DNA from: Candidatus Viadribacter manganicus | GTDB taxonomy: Bacteria > Pseudomonadota > Alphaproteobacteria > Caulobacterales > Aquidulcibacteraceae | Length of the DNA stretch: 64,000 nt | Reading direction: 5' to 3' | Assembly: GCF_001679665.1 (NCBI RefSeq) | Contig: NZ_CP013244.1 | Coordinates: 1,302,001-1,366,000, forward strand | Translations under genes and position numbers: made by a program | Notes under the pieces: model-generated | Databases searched by the model: none | Seen by the model: only the letters and a program-made list of their open reading frames with translations | What the model was told of the DNA's origin: nothing | In this document: positions 36,331 to 45,934 of the stretch, piece after piece | Layout: every line of letters starts with the position of its first letter | Numbering within the stretch: position 1 is the stretch's first letter

Positions 36331-37245
36331 TTATGCTTGTGAGCTTGCGATCATGGGCGCTCGCGCTGGAAAGCTAAAATGCACCGTTATCATAAGTAAG
36401 AGCGCAGCTGCACTCGCCAACACGCTGCCCTCTGGCCCTACATCACCACCCGTAAGCAAAGGCTCTCCTAAGACCGTGGTGTGAACCAAAGCAGCGTGTG
36501 AAGCAGCGCCGCTATTGGAAAATCCAAAAAGCGTGCTCTGGCTAAAATTCCAGGCGCCATGAAAGCCCCAGGCCAACCAAAGCGATCCGGTGCGCTTTAG
36601 CGAATAAACCAGCGCAAACCCAAAAAGTCCGGCATTGATGAGGCCAAGTGGGCTCTCGCCCGCATTGGCTAAATGCCCTGCTCCAAATGCCAGGCTTGAT
36701 AAGATTGCAGCAGGCCAAAACCCAAGCGCTTGCGTCGCCTGAATAAACCCGTATCCGCGCGCCAAGGCCTCTTCATGCATAGATTGTACAAGCCAAACCG
36801 CGAGCCAAGAGAGCGCCATCACGGCCATGGCGGACGCCGAGATGGTGTGAGGCTCGATCCGCAACATGCCTAAGCCCGCAAGTAAGCCGCCAATCAGCCC
36901 CATCAATCCAAGACCAAGCACTGCGCCGAGCCCAAAGCGCTTGGCCCAACCGTCTAAAGACCAGCCGCTCAAAGAAAATTTGCCGCGCGTGAAAACCAGC
37001 ATCGCCAGCGTCGGTAAAAGCGCCAAACTCACCAGCAACATCAGATGCCCAAGGAGCGCCGCGGCAAGACCGTCTTGTAACTGCGCCGTCAACGTTTGAC
37101 CGGTCACGCTGCGCCCAATGGTGGACGCGATGATAAGAATTACGAACGCCAGCGCATAATAGCCAAGCGCCAGAGCCGCCGAGCCAGCGCGCGCCTTTAG
37201 TCCGGCTTTGGCTTCGAACTTCATCTCACTAGGCTCGCCGCTCAT
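36331..37245 (-). CDS. CPBP-family intramembrane metalloprotease
   Basis: A 304-residue protein with about eight membrane helices. The ABI/CPBP motifs are visible: HEEALARGYGF (EExxxR), AFGAGH (FxxxH) and WGFHGAWNF (HxxxN). These membrane-embedded residues bind zinc in homologues that process CAAX-like or bacteriocin-related peptides. GAGGGG lies upstream of ATG 37245. The gene is isolated and the substrate is unknown. Confidence 0.88.
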   Translation of the reverse strand: MSGEPSEMKFEAKAGLKARAGSAALALGYYALAFVILIIASTIGRSVTGQTLTAQLQDGLAAALLGHLMLLVSLALLPTLAMLVFTRGKFSLSGWSLDGWAKRFGLGAVLGLGLMGLIGGLLAGLGMLRIEPHTISASAMAVMALSWLAVWLVQSMHEEALARGYGFIQATQALGFWPAAILSSLAFGAGHLANAGESPLGLINAGLFGFALVYSLKRTGSLWLAWGFHGAWNFSQSTLFGFSNSGAASHAALVHTTVLGEPLLTGGDVGPEGSVLASAAALLLMITVHFSFPARAPMIASSQA

Positions 37246-37494
37246 CTCCCATCCCCTCTTGCAGCATCTGCGGCGAGCGCGCTTTCAAAGTTCGCGACAG
37301 AGCGTTTGCAAAACCTACACTCGAAAATGACGAGCAAAAAACTCTAAGATCCAAACCGGCCAAGATCGCTCCAATCGGGCGGATGGCGCGCCGCCCCATA
37401 GATGAGCCAACACGTCCCCGTGAGCTTTGACCTTGGACTTCGTTCTGCTCTAATCTCCAAAGAACAGTGACGCAAAGCAGGCAGAGGAAAGATC

Positions 37495-37938
37495 ATGAAA
37501 GCGCGTGTGTTGGCCGTCATCACGGGCCTTGTGTTGAGCGCCATGGTTTCAACGCCAGCGCGCGCTGATGAAGTTTGGGCGCTGCCGAGCGGCAATCAAC
37601 TCACCTATGATCGCGACGTCGGCAATGTCGCCGTCCTTACCTATCGCGCCGAACAAGGCCTCAACCCCGGACAGATTTTCGTTGTCGGACTGGGCGGACA
37701 ATATGAGGGGCGCAGGTCATACCAAGCCTATTGGGTCGAAGCCGATGATGCAGGCCCTGCCTGCGCTGCAAGCCTTGTCGACGCAGAAGGGCGCACCTGG
37801 CGGCGCTGGGGATTAGCGCGCGTGGCGTTTGCCAGCCCGAGCTTTCCTTCGCGCCTTACACTGTCGCGAGGTGAGTGCCTCAACGGGCCAAGTGGACGCA
37901 TCGTTGCGCGTCCGGTTGTCGGCGCCGGGGTTCGCTAA
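37495..37938 (+). CDS. Small secreted protein of unknown function
   Basis: A 147-residue protein with a signal peptide (VLAVITGLVLSAMVSTPARA cleaved before DEVW). The mature 120 residues are strand-rich with two cysteines (PACAASL and GECLNGP) that could pair. AGAGGAAAG lies just before the ATG. A membrane-protein gene follows after 6 bp, suggesting co-transcription. No family is recognised. Confidence 0.65.
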   Translation: MKARVLAVITGLVLSAMVSTPARADEVWALPSGNQLTYDRDVGNVAVLTYRAEQGLNPGQIFVVGLGGQYEGRRSYQAYWVEADDAGPACAASLVDAEGRTWRRWGLARVAFASPSFPSRLTLSRGECLNGPSGRIVARPVVGAGVR

Positions 37939-37944
37939 ACCATC

Positions 37945-38355
37945 ATGAGTGATGGCGGCGAGCTTTTGGCTCTGGTGCGCTCTGCCGATCAGCAGACCGC
38001 CGCGCTCTTTGGACAGATGATTTCGATCACCTTCGCCATGATCGCGGGCATCTATTATTTCCTCAACCGCGCCCGCATTGAATTAAAGCTCTTCGCTTTC
38101 ACCTGCTACGGCGTTGGCATGTTGGCCTTCTTCGGCATGATGCTGCGTGAATCTAACATCAAGCGCATCGCGCTCGAAGCCATTGAAGCCATGCCCGCCA
38201 CGCAACGATCAAGCGTCGTTGAAGGCTTGCGCGAGCTCAGTCAGTCCTGGCTGTTTAAAGACACCTCGATCTTTTTGAACGCCGCCCATTATGTGTTGTG
38301 GATCAGCGTCATCTACCTTTTGTTCTTCTGGAAGCGGCCGAACATCATCGTCTAA
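37945..38355 (+). CDS. Small integral membrane protein
   Basis: A 136-residue protein with three hydrophobic segments (QMISITFAMIAGIYYFL, FAFTCYGVGMLAFFGMML and YVLWISVIYLLFFW) and short charged loops. It starts 6 bp after the secreted protein gene and probably shares its transcript. No family is recognised. Confidence 0.65.
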   Translation: MSDGGELLALVRSADQQTAALFGQMISITFAMIAGIYYFLNRARIELKLFAFTCYGVGMLAFFGMMLRESNIKRIALEAIEAMPATQRSSVVEGLRELSQSWLFKDTSIFLNAAHYVLWISVIYLLFFWKRPNIIV

Positions 38356-38567
38356 GGACCAGCGCCTTCGCTTTTTAAAAGCCGGCGTCACCAGGTAGCG
38401 GAGGTGACATTGGCGCCTTGACGAAAGCACGGCGCGCTCAGCTGAGAAACGCCGATCGCGATCGAGATTGCGGCGCTTTGATCCTAGCACTCGGCGCCGG
38501 CCTCTATCGGGCGACCATATTGGGCTGACAGCGCCAGACGCTGTGCGCGCTGCCGGCGCCCATCAGA

Positions 38568-38939
38568 TTAAAGCGTGAGTTGCGAAAACTGCGCCAAGCT
38601 GCTCGTGGCCAACGCCAACAGCCAAAGCAATGGACCAAGCGCGCCTGGAAAGACCCGCGCGTGACCGGACGCCAGCACAAAAACGATAAAGCCAATATCA
38701 ATCAGCGACGACAAAACCGCGTTGATCCAATAGCCCAACACATCGTTGGTCCAGTTCATCGTCACCGCAATCGCTGTCACACAAATCGCCGCACAAAGAA
38801 GTGTCCAAGCATTTTGGCGCAGCCGCGCCTTGACCGGGCCTGCTGGCTGACCGGCCGCAAGTCGCCAAGCATCTGCTGCAGCGCCAATGTGCAGAACGCC
38901 CCATAAAACATAAAGCACTGCGCTCACTTGATAGAGCAT
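38568..38939 (-). CDS. Four-helix membrane protein of unknown function
   Basis: A 123-residue protein with four hydrophobic helices, opening VSAVLYVLWGVLHIGAAADA and later AVLSSLIDIGFIVFVLASGH. The compact four-helix layout with a Gly/His in helix one resembles several small DUF membrane families, but none is firmly recognised. It is divergent from a MarR-family gene with 121 bp between them, so MarR may control it. Confidence 0.6.
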   Translation of the reverse strand: MLYQVSAVLYVLWGVLHIGAAADAWRLAAGQPAGPVKARLRQNAWTLLCAAICVTAIAVTMNWTNDVLGYWINAVLSSLIDIGFIVFVLASGHARVFPGALGPLLWLLALATSSLAQFSQLTL

Positions 38940-39060
38940 CGGCCACGCCCCTTCTGATTTGCTGGGCGCCGCTCAAAACGCCGCGCCTAACCCCGTGCAT
39001 TTACCACGGATATAGGATGAGCCGGAGACGCACAAGAAGAAGTATGCAATATCACCGGTC

Positions 39061-39510
39061 ATGCATTGGGCTGACGAACTGCATCTTTTGCTGTTGCGCC
39101 TCTCTGGGCTCATCAATCGCCCAGACATTGACGAGCGCCTGCTTGCAGACGCAGGCATCGAACTTGAACGGGCCTTGTTTCCGCTTTTATCGCGCATCGG
39201 CGTCTTCGGGCCGATCAGCGTTGTTGAATTGGCGGCCCAGGCTGGGCGCGACCACTCGACCGTCAGTCGCCAAGTCGAGCGCCTTGAAGAGCTGGGTTTG
39301 GTCGAGCGGCGCCCAAGCTTGAGCGACCGCCGCGTTCGGCTGCTGGCGCCGACGTCAAAGGGCCACGAGATCTTAAAACGCCTCGCCAAAGTGCGCCGGA
39401 AAAAAATCAAAGCGCGTCTGGCGGACTTTACCGACACCGAGCGAGACCAATTGATCGAGCTCTTGCGGCGATTTTCCGCCGATGAGCAAGGCCCGCGCCA
39501 ACCAGAGTGA
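39061..39510 (+). CDS. MarR-family transcriptional regulator
   Basis: A 149-residue winged-helix regulator. GPISVVELAAQAGRDHSTVS is the recognition-helix region and LVERRPSLSDRRVRLLAPT is the MarR wing with the DxR pattern. MarR proteins are dimers that release DNA on binding phenolic or oxidising ligands. It is divergent from a small membrane-protein gene and precedes a GST-like gene, either of which could be its target. Confidence 0.88.
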   Translation: MHWADELHLLLLRLSGLINRPDIDERLLADAGIELERALFPLLSRIGVFGPISVVELAAQAGRDHSTVSRQVERLEELGLVERRPSLSDRRVRLLAPTSKGHEILKRLAKVRRKKIKARLADFTDTERDQLIELLRRFSADEQGPRQPE

Positions 39511-39610
39511 AGGTGCACTGGCGCCTAAAAAGACCCACCAAAGGCCGGGTCGAGGATCGACGAAGCCGAGCGCTTCCCGCGCCCGCGCACAACGCCTAAG
39601 CTTGCTTTCA

Positions 39611-40684
39611 ATGGCAAAGCTTCATCGCCTGCACGGGCTTACCCTCTCTTATTTCACTGGAAAGCTTGAAGCCTATCTGCGCGTCAAAGGCCTGGCTTAC
39701 GAATTTATCGAAATGGACAGCGCCGATTTTCGCAAATGCGCCCAAATGACGGGCATTGCGCAGATGCCTCAATTGGAAACCCCGTCGGGCGAATGGTTGA
39801 CGGACACAAGCGCCATTATCGCAAGCTTCGAAGCCTTGAACACGGCGCCAGCGCTTCAGCCCAGCACGCCGCTGGCGCGCTTTTTCAGTCTTCTTCTGGA
39901 AGATTATTTCGACGAATGGCTTTGGCGCCCGGCGCTCTATTATCGCTGGCGCTTCAATGATGATGCGCGATTGATGAGCGCACAGATTGCACGCTCGCTT
40001 CTGCGCGACATCCCCGGGCCGTTCTTCGCAAAAAGGCTCTATATCTTACATCGTCAAAGACGGGTTTTCCTGCACGATGATGGGATAACGCGCGCCAACG
40101 CCAAGGCGGTCGAAGCCTTGTTCTTATCGACCCTAGAGATGCTAGAACCCATCTTCGCCTTGCGGCCTTACCTTTTCGGCCATCGCCCGTGCGAAGCCGA
40201 CTTTGCTCTTTTCGGTTCTGTCTTTCGACATTTCTCACATGACCCGACACCCCAGGACTTGATGCGTCAACACGCGCCGCAGACCTTGGCCTGGGCGGCA
40301 AGATTATGGGCGACAACGCCGGCGACGCTTCATAGCGCAGCTCCTATCGATGCGACGCCGACCGATCTTGACGGGTTTTTTGAGGAGCTTGGGGCAAGCT
40401 ATCTGCCCTATCTTGGCGCCAATGCTGAGGCCTTACGAACCCGTCAGCGGCGCGTGCGCGCCAACCTAAAGGGCGGCGTCTTTGTAACCAAACCCTCGCT
40501 TTATCACCTCCACTGCCTCAACGTTTTAAAGCGCGCCTTCGCTGCACTTGAAGCGGCCGACCAACATATCGTCGCCGTTCGCATCGGCGCCTCTGCCGCG
40601 CTGCTGAAAGGCCCGGTCAGTGAAATTGGCCTTGCACTTGAGACGCGTAAATCCAATCCCACCGATCGGGCCTGGCGTCATTGA
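39611..40684 (+). CDS. Glutathione S-transferase-like protein, extended
   Basis: A 357-residue protein. Residues 1-80 are a thioredoxin-fold GST N-domain (HRLHGLTLSYFTGKLEAYLR and IAQMPQLETPSGEWLTDTSA, which includes the cis-Pro and the glutathione-binding Asp-Thr-Ser). A helical C-domain follows with FGHRPCEADFALFG. It is about 130 residues longer than a standard GST. Its start is 100 bp after the MarR gene in the same direction. It probably conjugates or transfers glutathione; the substrate is unknown. Confidence 0.78.
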   Translation: MAKLHRLHGLTLSYFTGKLEAYLRVKGLAYEFIEMDSADFRKCAQMTGIAQMPQLETPSGEWLTDTSAIIASFEALNTAPALQPSTPLARFFSLLLEDYFDEWLWRPALYYRWRFNDDARLMSAQIARSLLRDIPGPFFAKRLYILHRQRRVFLHDDGITRANAKAVEALFLSTLEMLEPIFALRPYLFGHRPCEADFALFGSVFRHFSHDPTPQDLMRQHAPQTLAWAARLWATTPATLHSAAPIDATPTDLDGFFEELGASYLPYLGANAEALRTRQRRVRANLKGGVFVTKPSLYHLHCLNVLKRAFAALEAADQHIVAVRIGASAALLKGPVSEIGLALETRKSNPTDRAWRH

Positions 40685-40806
40685 TGTGGGCGCCCTCGTC
40701 AAAATCTACGGGTCCACAGCACTCATTTTTGGCTATCGCGCGCGCAACAGCGCCAAACTGCAACCCAGGCGGCGCCCTGCGCGTAGCTCTCTTGATGAGG
40801 ACGCAA

Positions 40807-41478
40807 ATGGTGAGACTTATTCTGATCGCGATTTTTTCAAGCTTCGCGGCAACGGCGAACGCCGCCATCTCGGATGAGGCCGCGCGCGCCTGCGGGGTAA
40901 CGTCCCAAACCATAGCCGCCTCGCACGCGGCAGCGCCGGTCTTGGCGCGCTTTGAACGCGACGCCGCTTTCGCCGATCGGGGCGCAGGCCCAATCCGGAT
41001 CATCGAATTTGCCGATTATTCGTGCCCCGCCTGCCGGGCGCTTCACCCACATTGGATCGCGTTCGCACGCGCCAACCTGGACGTTCGAATATCGGTGGTT
41101 GAATATCCCATCTATGGCCGCACCATCGTGTCGCGCGCCACCGGCAATCAAACCTTGAATGCCTCGCGCATCGCCATCGCCGCCGCCGCGCAAGGCAAAC
41201 AACTGGCCTTCCATGACGCCTTGATGCGCATTCCTGGACGTGTCGACGATGGCGCCATCCGTCTCGCGGCCGAACGCGCCGGCCTTGATCTGCCCCAAGC
41301 GCTGAGGCGCGCCAATTCCGCCCCCGTCATCGCCCAAGCCGATCGAAATCTAGCGCTTGCGGAGCGCTTAGGCTTTGTCGGCACGCCCCATGTCGTTGTC
41401 GACGGCATCCTCCTGTCGTTACAGCGTGGGTGGACGTTGGAACAAGTAAATTGCCTGGTCGCTGCAGCACGCCGCTAG
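40807..41478 (+). CDS. DsbA-family thioredoxin-like protein
   Basis: A 223-residue exported protein with a signal peptide ending at TANA. The CPAC active site (Cys73, Cys76) is in EFADYSCPACRALHP, and the cis-Pro loop is FVGTPHVVVDG. This is the DsbA/DsbG-like class that forms or isomerises disulfides in the periplasm. ATG 40807 is preferred over 40795, as GAGGA then sits 7 bases upstream. A 122-bp gap separates it from the GST gene. Confidence 0.85.
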   Translation: MVRLILIAIFSSFAATANAAISDEAARACGVTSQTIAASHAAAPVLARFERDAAFADRGAGPIRIIEFADYSCPACRALHPHWIAFARANLDVRISVVEYPIYGRTIVSRATGNQTLNASRIAIAAAAQGKQLAFHDALMRIPGRVDDGAIRLAAERAGLDLPQALRRANSAPVIAQADRNLALAERLGFVGTPHVVVDGILLSLQRGWTLEQVNCLVAAARR

Positions 41479-41835
41479 CCGGAATGGGCAAGCCAAACAT
41501 TTCGCCAACGCAGGATGACGCCATTGAAGACCTGCAAATCTTGCACGCCCACACGCCGCTGCGGGCATCTCAGATTTGCTTGCGCCGCTTTCAATAAGCG
41601 CCTCACATGATGGGCTTTTGCACGCGCTTATCGCAGGCGCGCCCGCTGACATGATGCACATGCGAACACGCATTTTCATCATCAAGACGCGCCAGGCGCC
41701 AAACCGCGCAGACGGCTAAACGCGCACCAGAATGCGCCCTACACTTGGAAACCCTCGATCATTCGGCGATACAATAGTCGCAATAATCTAAGAGCGATGA
41801 GCTCCTAGATGCTCGACCATGGCGGGGGCGCATAA
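41479..41835. other. Gene-free stretch
   Basis: No frame shows a protein-like pattern; the longest minus-strand frame is Met/Cys/Ala-rich without a recognisable fold. The stretch probably holds the promoter of the CHAP-caspase pair. No clear palindrome or repeat was noticed. Confidence 0.45.
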
Positions 41836-42615
41836 ATGGGTAAAATTCTACGCCGAACCTTTCTGGCCAGCGCTGGCGCGGGCATGTTCGCAGCCAGCGC
41901 CAAGGCTCAATCAGACGACACCTTCGATGAAGACCAACGCGGCGATCCAGACATCGCCTACGAGACCGTGCGTGTGGATCCTGAAAAAGTTGCAGCGCTG
42001 TCTTCAAATCAGGTTCGCGCAACCTTCAATCCGGCAAACGCAGACTTTGCGACCTCGCTTTTGGCGACAGCTGACCGATTTGTCGGCGTCAGCCGCGCCA
42101 ACAATGAAAACCAGGTCATTGCGTTTCTCGATCTCTTTGACCTTCCCTTTCGCGACAATCGCGGCGAGTTCGTTCCCTATTGCGCCACCGGACTGGCCTA
42201 CACCGCAGCGCTTGCCTATTACGAATTCTGGAATGTGGGTCAGACCACAACCAATGTGATGACCATTCGCCAGTCCCTGCCGGAACTGATGCGCTATCAC
42301 TTTTATCCTTCACCTTCGGTCATCGACATGTACTACACAGCGCGCGGCATGCGGCGCTGGCGCGATGCAAGCAACGCCGACGCGCGCCCGACGCCAAAGC
42401 CAGGATGGCTGGTTGTCTACAGCTTCGGACGCGAAGCCGACCATGTGGGCATCGTTGAATCGGCCGACGCGACAACGCTCAACACCATCGAATTCAACAC
42501 CACCAACGGTCTCTCAGGCAGCCAACGCAATGGCGGCATGGTGGCAAGACGCACACGACCCTACGGTCAAAACGTCAAAGGCTTTATCGCAACCGACGCT
42601 CGGCGCCTGCCATGA
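41836..42615 (+). CDS. Exported CHAP/NlpC-like cysteine hydrolase
   Basis: A 259-residue protein with a twin-arginine-like leader (RRTFLASAGAGMFAASAKAQ). The hydrolase part has Cys116 in FVPYCATGLAY and His203 in EADHVGIV, followed by a strand and a GGMVARRTRP block before the C-terminal GFIATD. This Cys-His order and spacing fits CHAP amidase/endopeptidase domains that cut peptidoglycan peptides. The TGA overlaps the start of the caspase-OmpA gene by four bases, so the two are coupled. Both are exported, so they may act together in the periplasm. Confidence 0.7.
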   Translation: MGKILRRTFLASAGAGMFAASAKAQSDDTFDEDQRGDPDIAYETVRVDPEKVAALSSNQVRATFNPANADFATSLLATADRFVGVSRANNENQVIAFLDLFDLPFRDNRGEFVPYCATGLAYTAALAYYEFWNVGQTTTNVMTIRQSLPELMRYHFYPSPSVIDMYYTARGMRRWRDASNADARPTPKPGWLVVYSFGREADHVGIVESADATTLNTIEFNTTNGLSGSQRNGGMVARRTRPYGQNVKGFIATDARRLP

Positions 42616-44015
42616 TGACCAGAGCGCCGGGCCTTCTTTTGATGCTGCTTACACTTTTGTTTGCCGCGCCGTCGGCTGCGCGGCCTTTGGCTGTGGACGT
42701 CAATGGCGCCCCGCGTGTGCTTTACCAGGAACGCCACGCCTTACTTATCAGCGCCGCCCATTACGAACACGCTGAGACATGGCCTGCGCTTAGCGAAATT
42801 CCGAACGATACAGCAAGGCTTGAAGTAGCGCTGATGGCGCAGGGATACGAAGTCGAAACGCTGCCTGACCCCCATTCCGAACAGCTGCTTGTTCGCATGC
42901 AGGCCTTCATGGCGCGCTATGGATCGCCGGATTCCGCTATTCTCATTGTCTATTCGGGGCATGGCTGGACCGATCCGGCCACACAGCTAGGCTACATCGT
43001 GCCCGTCAATGCGCCAGATCCGGCCAGCGATCGCAGCGGCTTTCTGGCATCAGCGGTGTCGCTCAATATGGTGCGGGCGCTGGCCAGCGAGTCACGCGCC
43101 AAACACACGCTGTTTGTGTTTGATTCGTGCTTCTCAGGCTCGATCTTCACCACCCGATCGCACAATGGCGCCCCCTCGCCGCGGCAACGCGATGTCGCCG
43201 CCTTCACCCGGCTTTCGCAGCCTACCGTGCAGATCCTGACCTCAGGCAGCGCCAACGAACGGGTGCCGGGCCACAGCATCTTTATGGATGCCTTCATCAG
43301 CGCGGTCGGCGGCAATTCCCAGCCTGACATTGACGCAGACGGCGTCCTCACCTTCGACGAGATCGAGTTTTGGTTTCGCCACGTCGTCCAATTACCCAAT
43401 CAAACACCGCAATCAGGTTTCCTCACCTCATTCACCAATGACGGTCAATTTGTACTTCGCTCAAGTGCGCTTGCCCCCGGTGAGACCGCAGAAACCGCAG
43501 ATGACGAATTTTGGGACAGCCTCGTTGATGGCCCCATCACCAGCGCAAGCGCACGCCAATATCTTGCCTATTTTCCGCTCGGCGCTCATGCCGCCCAGGC
43601 GCAATACTTTTTGCAAAGGCCGCAAACGCCAATCATCCTCGAAGGCGTAGCTGCTGGTACAAATCAGCCATGTTCTGGCGTTCGCCGCGAAGGCGTCGTT
43701 TATTTTGCCTGGAACCGCACCAATCTCAGTGCAGAGGCCGCAACCACCTTAGATGATTTTCGTCAGCACGCGGACGCTACCGAATGGATCGTTGTAAACG
43801 GCCACACCGATACGCTCGCAGCCGATCAATTTTCGATGGATCTTTCCCGGCGCGCGGCCATAACCGTGAGCGATTATCTCAGCGCCAACGGCTTTGCCCG
43901 CGGCCTTTTGACAACGATCGCGTCAGGAGAGCTAAGCCCGGCCAGACCCACCGCAGATGGCGTTCGAGAGCCACTCAACCGACGCGTCACGATCACGGCG
44001 TGCGTGCGTAACTAA
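42612..44015 (+). CDS. Secreted caspase-like peptidase fused to OmpA domain
   Basis: A 467-residue protein with a signal peptide. Residues 38-260 are a C14 caspase fold: His117 in IVYSGHGWTD and Cys173 in FVFDSCFSGS form the catalytic dyad. The C-terminal 110 residues are an OmpA-like peptidoglycan-binding domain (VVYFAWNRTNLSAEA and VVNGHTDTLAADQFSMDLS). A caspase tethered to the cell wall is unusual, and it is translationally coupled to a CHAP-like hydrolase. The peptidase substrate is unknown. Roles in envelope remodelling or in abortive defence are both possible. Confidence 0.85.
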   Translation: MMTRAPGLLLMLLTLLFAAPSAARPLAVDVNGAPRVLYQERHALLISAAHYEHAETWPALSEIPNDTARLEVALMAQGYEVETLPDPHSEQLLVRMQAFMARYGSPDSAILIVYSGHGWTDPATQLGYIVPVNAPDPASDRSGFLASAVSLNMVRALASESRAKHTLFVFDSCFSGSIFTTRSHNGAPSPRQRDVAAFTRLSQPTVQILTSGSANERVPGHSIFMDAFISAVGGNSQPDIDADGVLTFDEIEFWFRHVVQLPNQTPQSGFLTSFTNDGQFVLRSSALAPGETAETADDEFWDSLVDGPITSASARQYLAYFPLGAHAAQAQYFLQRPQTPIILEGVAAGTNQPCSGVRREGVVYFAWNRTNLSAEAATTLDDFRQHADATEWIVVNGHTDTLAADQFSMDLSRRAAITVSDYLSANGFARGLLTTIASGELSPARPTADGVREPLNRRVTITACVRN

Positions 44016-44265
44016 ACGCCCGACAATTGGGGTTAGCGCACCTACGCCTAGATTATTGTCCCGCGCGTTTGCTCAAAAGCATCCGCGAGCTCAGGGCCGA
44101 CACCTCCGCCCAGAGACGAGCCCCAAAGAGTTGAGCGTTGCACAAGGCCACGCCGCTCCTTGCCTCAGCGACCTCCCGGGGGACCTTGACGTCATGCGCA
44201 TCATGCATCCACGCTCACATTGGTGACGGCGACCCCCATCGACCGTGCGCTTAAACGAGGTGGGC

Positions 44266-45813
44266 ATGAAATTCGTCGCTTTCATCAGTTATGCGCATGC
44301 GGATCAACGATTCGCAAAAAAGCTGCACACCGCTCTAGAGCAGTATCGAATTCCAGCGGCGCTGCGATCGGGGGCGCGCTGCCGCGAAGACGGCGGCATC
44401 GGTCGTCTATTTAGAGATGACGATGAGCTGGGCGCCGGCGATAGCCTTGGCGCGGCGCTTGAGGGGGCGATTGACGAGTCTGCAAATATGATCGTGATCG
44501 CAAGCCCAGCTTCAGCCACCTCTAAGTGGGTCGACAAAGAAGTTCGACGTTTCAAGCGCAGACAGGACGGTTCGAAAGTCTTAGCCGTCATCGTTGCAGG
44601 ATCGCCAGGCGCAAATACGAGCGAAGAGTGCTTTTGCCCCTCGCTCAAAGTGCAGATCGACGGCAACGGCGAACCCACCACAATTCTTGACGAGCCGCTT
44701 GCGCCCAACGCGAGCAAAGAGCCGTTCCGCAAACTGGTCGTCCGGCTCGTCGCTGCGCTTTCGGGTCTCGATTTTGACGTGCTTTGGCAAAGGAACGCCA
44801 GGCGCCAGCGTGGTCGTATGATGGCGCTTGCAGGCGCAATCGTGGGGCTGACGCTGGTTGGCGCGATAAGCGTTCAATTGACTGTTCGATCTCAATTGGC
44901 CGGAGAAGTCCAACGCGCGACCTCCTCGCTACAAAATCGTCGCGAGCGAGATCAGGCCGCTCAAGCAGCTTGGGCTCTATTCGACGGCGCCGCCAGATAC
45001 GGCGCAGATGTGACACCGCTTGAAGCGGCTGCGACAGGCACATTGATGGCGCTTAATGCTGCGCCGAGCGCCACCGACACGGATCGCTATACGCCAGAAC
45101 AGGCAAACACATTGCTTCGAGCAAGCGGCCTGCTGATCATCCCCGAACGGATTTTTATTTTAGATGCGGATCTGGACGGGAATGGATCTGCGCAGGAGAT
45201 GCAAGGCCCCATCCCGATCCTCGAATTTGCCCAAGGGCAACGCTGCGTCCGTGGAGGACTCTCGTCAGACAATAGCAGGCTTTTGATGGGCTGCGCTTTG
45301 CCAAGCACGAACGAATGGGGCGATCCTATCGATGTGTACTCAGTGTATTCCTTGGCGCCAGGGCAAACGCAGACGCAGCGCGAGGCGACAATCGAATATC
45401 ACGACCTCCCGCTTAGCGATGACCCAAGCAGCACTGTTGGCGCCCGCTATGTCTTTTCTCAAGAGTACGACCAAATTCTCATCCGCCCATCGAGCAATCG
45501 CGATGAGATCGTGTCTCGCATTACAATATATGCCTGGGGCATTGCGCACCGACGCTTCGTATTCGCGAACTCTAATGGACGTTGGCTCGTGCGCGTAAAC
45601 CCTTTTACTGTTTGGGAAGTGAGTGAAGACTCGATCCAGCGCGCCCAACAAGACGAACCCGTAAGGCTGCTCTGCGCCAATATCGGCATTTTAAGTCGTG
45701 GAGCGGTTCAGCAAATGTACCCACACGCTGCTTTCTTAAGGCATGCTGACGGGGAGTATGTCGCCATCCAAGCAATAGAAGAAAAATGCCGCGCTTTGGG
45801 ATATAACGCCTAG
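44266..45813 (+). CDS. TIR-domain protein with transmembrane helix and sensor region
   Basis: A 515-residue protein. The TIR domain (about 1-150) starts MKFVAFISYAHADQRFAKKL and has SPASATSKWVDKEVRRF, where the Glu may be the NADase catalytic residue. One membrane helix lies at about 186-207. The remaining 300 residues are beta-rich and may form a propeller-like sensor, though no repeat was clear. ATG 44266 has GAGG upstream. Bacterial TIR proteins often deplete NAD in antiphage defence or signal via modified nucleotides; here this is inferred only. It lies 250 bp after the caspase-OmpA gene, same strand. Confidence 0.75.
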   Translation: MKFVAFISYAHADQRFAKKLHTALEQYRIPAALRSGARCREDGGIGRLFRDDDELGAGDSLGAALEGAIDESANMIVIASPASATSKWVDKEVRRFKRRQDGSKVLAVIVAGSPGANTSEECFCPSLKVQIDGNGEPTTILDEPLAPNASKEPFRKLVVRLVAALSGLDFDVLWQRNARRQRGRMMALAGAIVGLTLVGAISVQLTVRSQLAGEVQRATSSLQNRRERDQAAQAAWALFDGAARYGADVTPLEAAATGTLMALNAAPSATDTDRYTPEQANTLLRASGLLIIPERIFILDADLDGNGSAQEMQGPIPILEFAQGQRCVRGGLSSDNSRLLMGCALPSTNEWGDPIDVYSVYSLAPGQTQTQREATIEYHDLPLSDDPSSTVGARYVFSQEYDQILIRPSSNRDEIVSRITIYAWGIAHRRFVFANSNGRWLVRVNPFTVWEVSEDSIQRAQQDEPVRLLCANIGILSRGAVQQMYPHAAFLRHADGEYVAIQAIEEKCRALGYNA

Positions 45814-45934
45814 CTCCGCCACCAACGGCGTTCGATCAGGTCGCTAAGCGGGTTGTCCGCAGCACACTTTGCGCGGACGGGCTAAACGCCGCCCCGACAC
45901 CTATCGAGGGATCGCAGCAAGAGCCAAAGATCAG

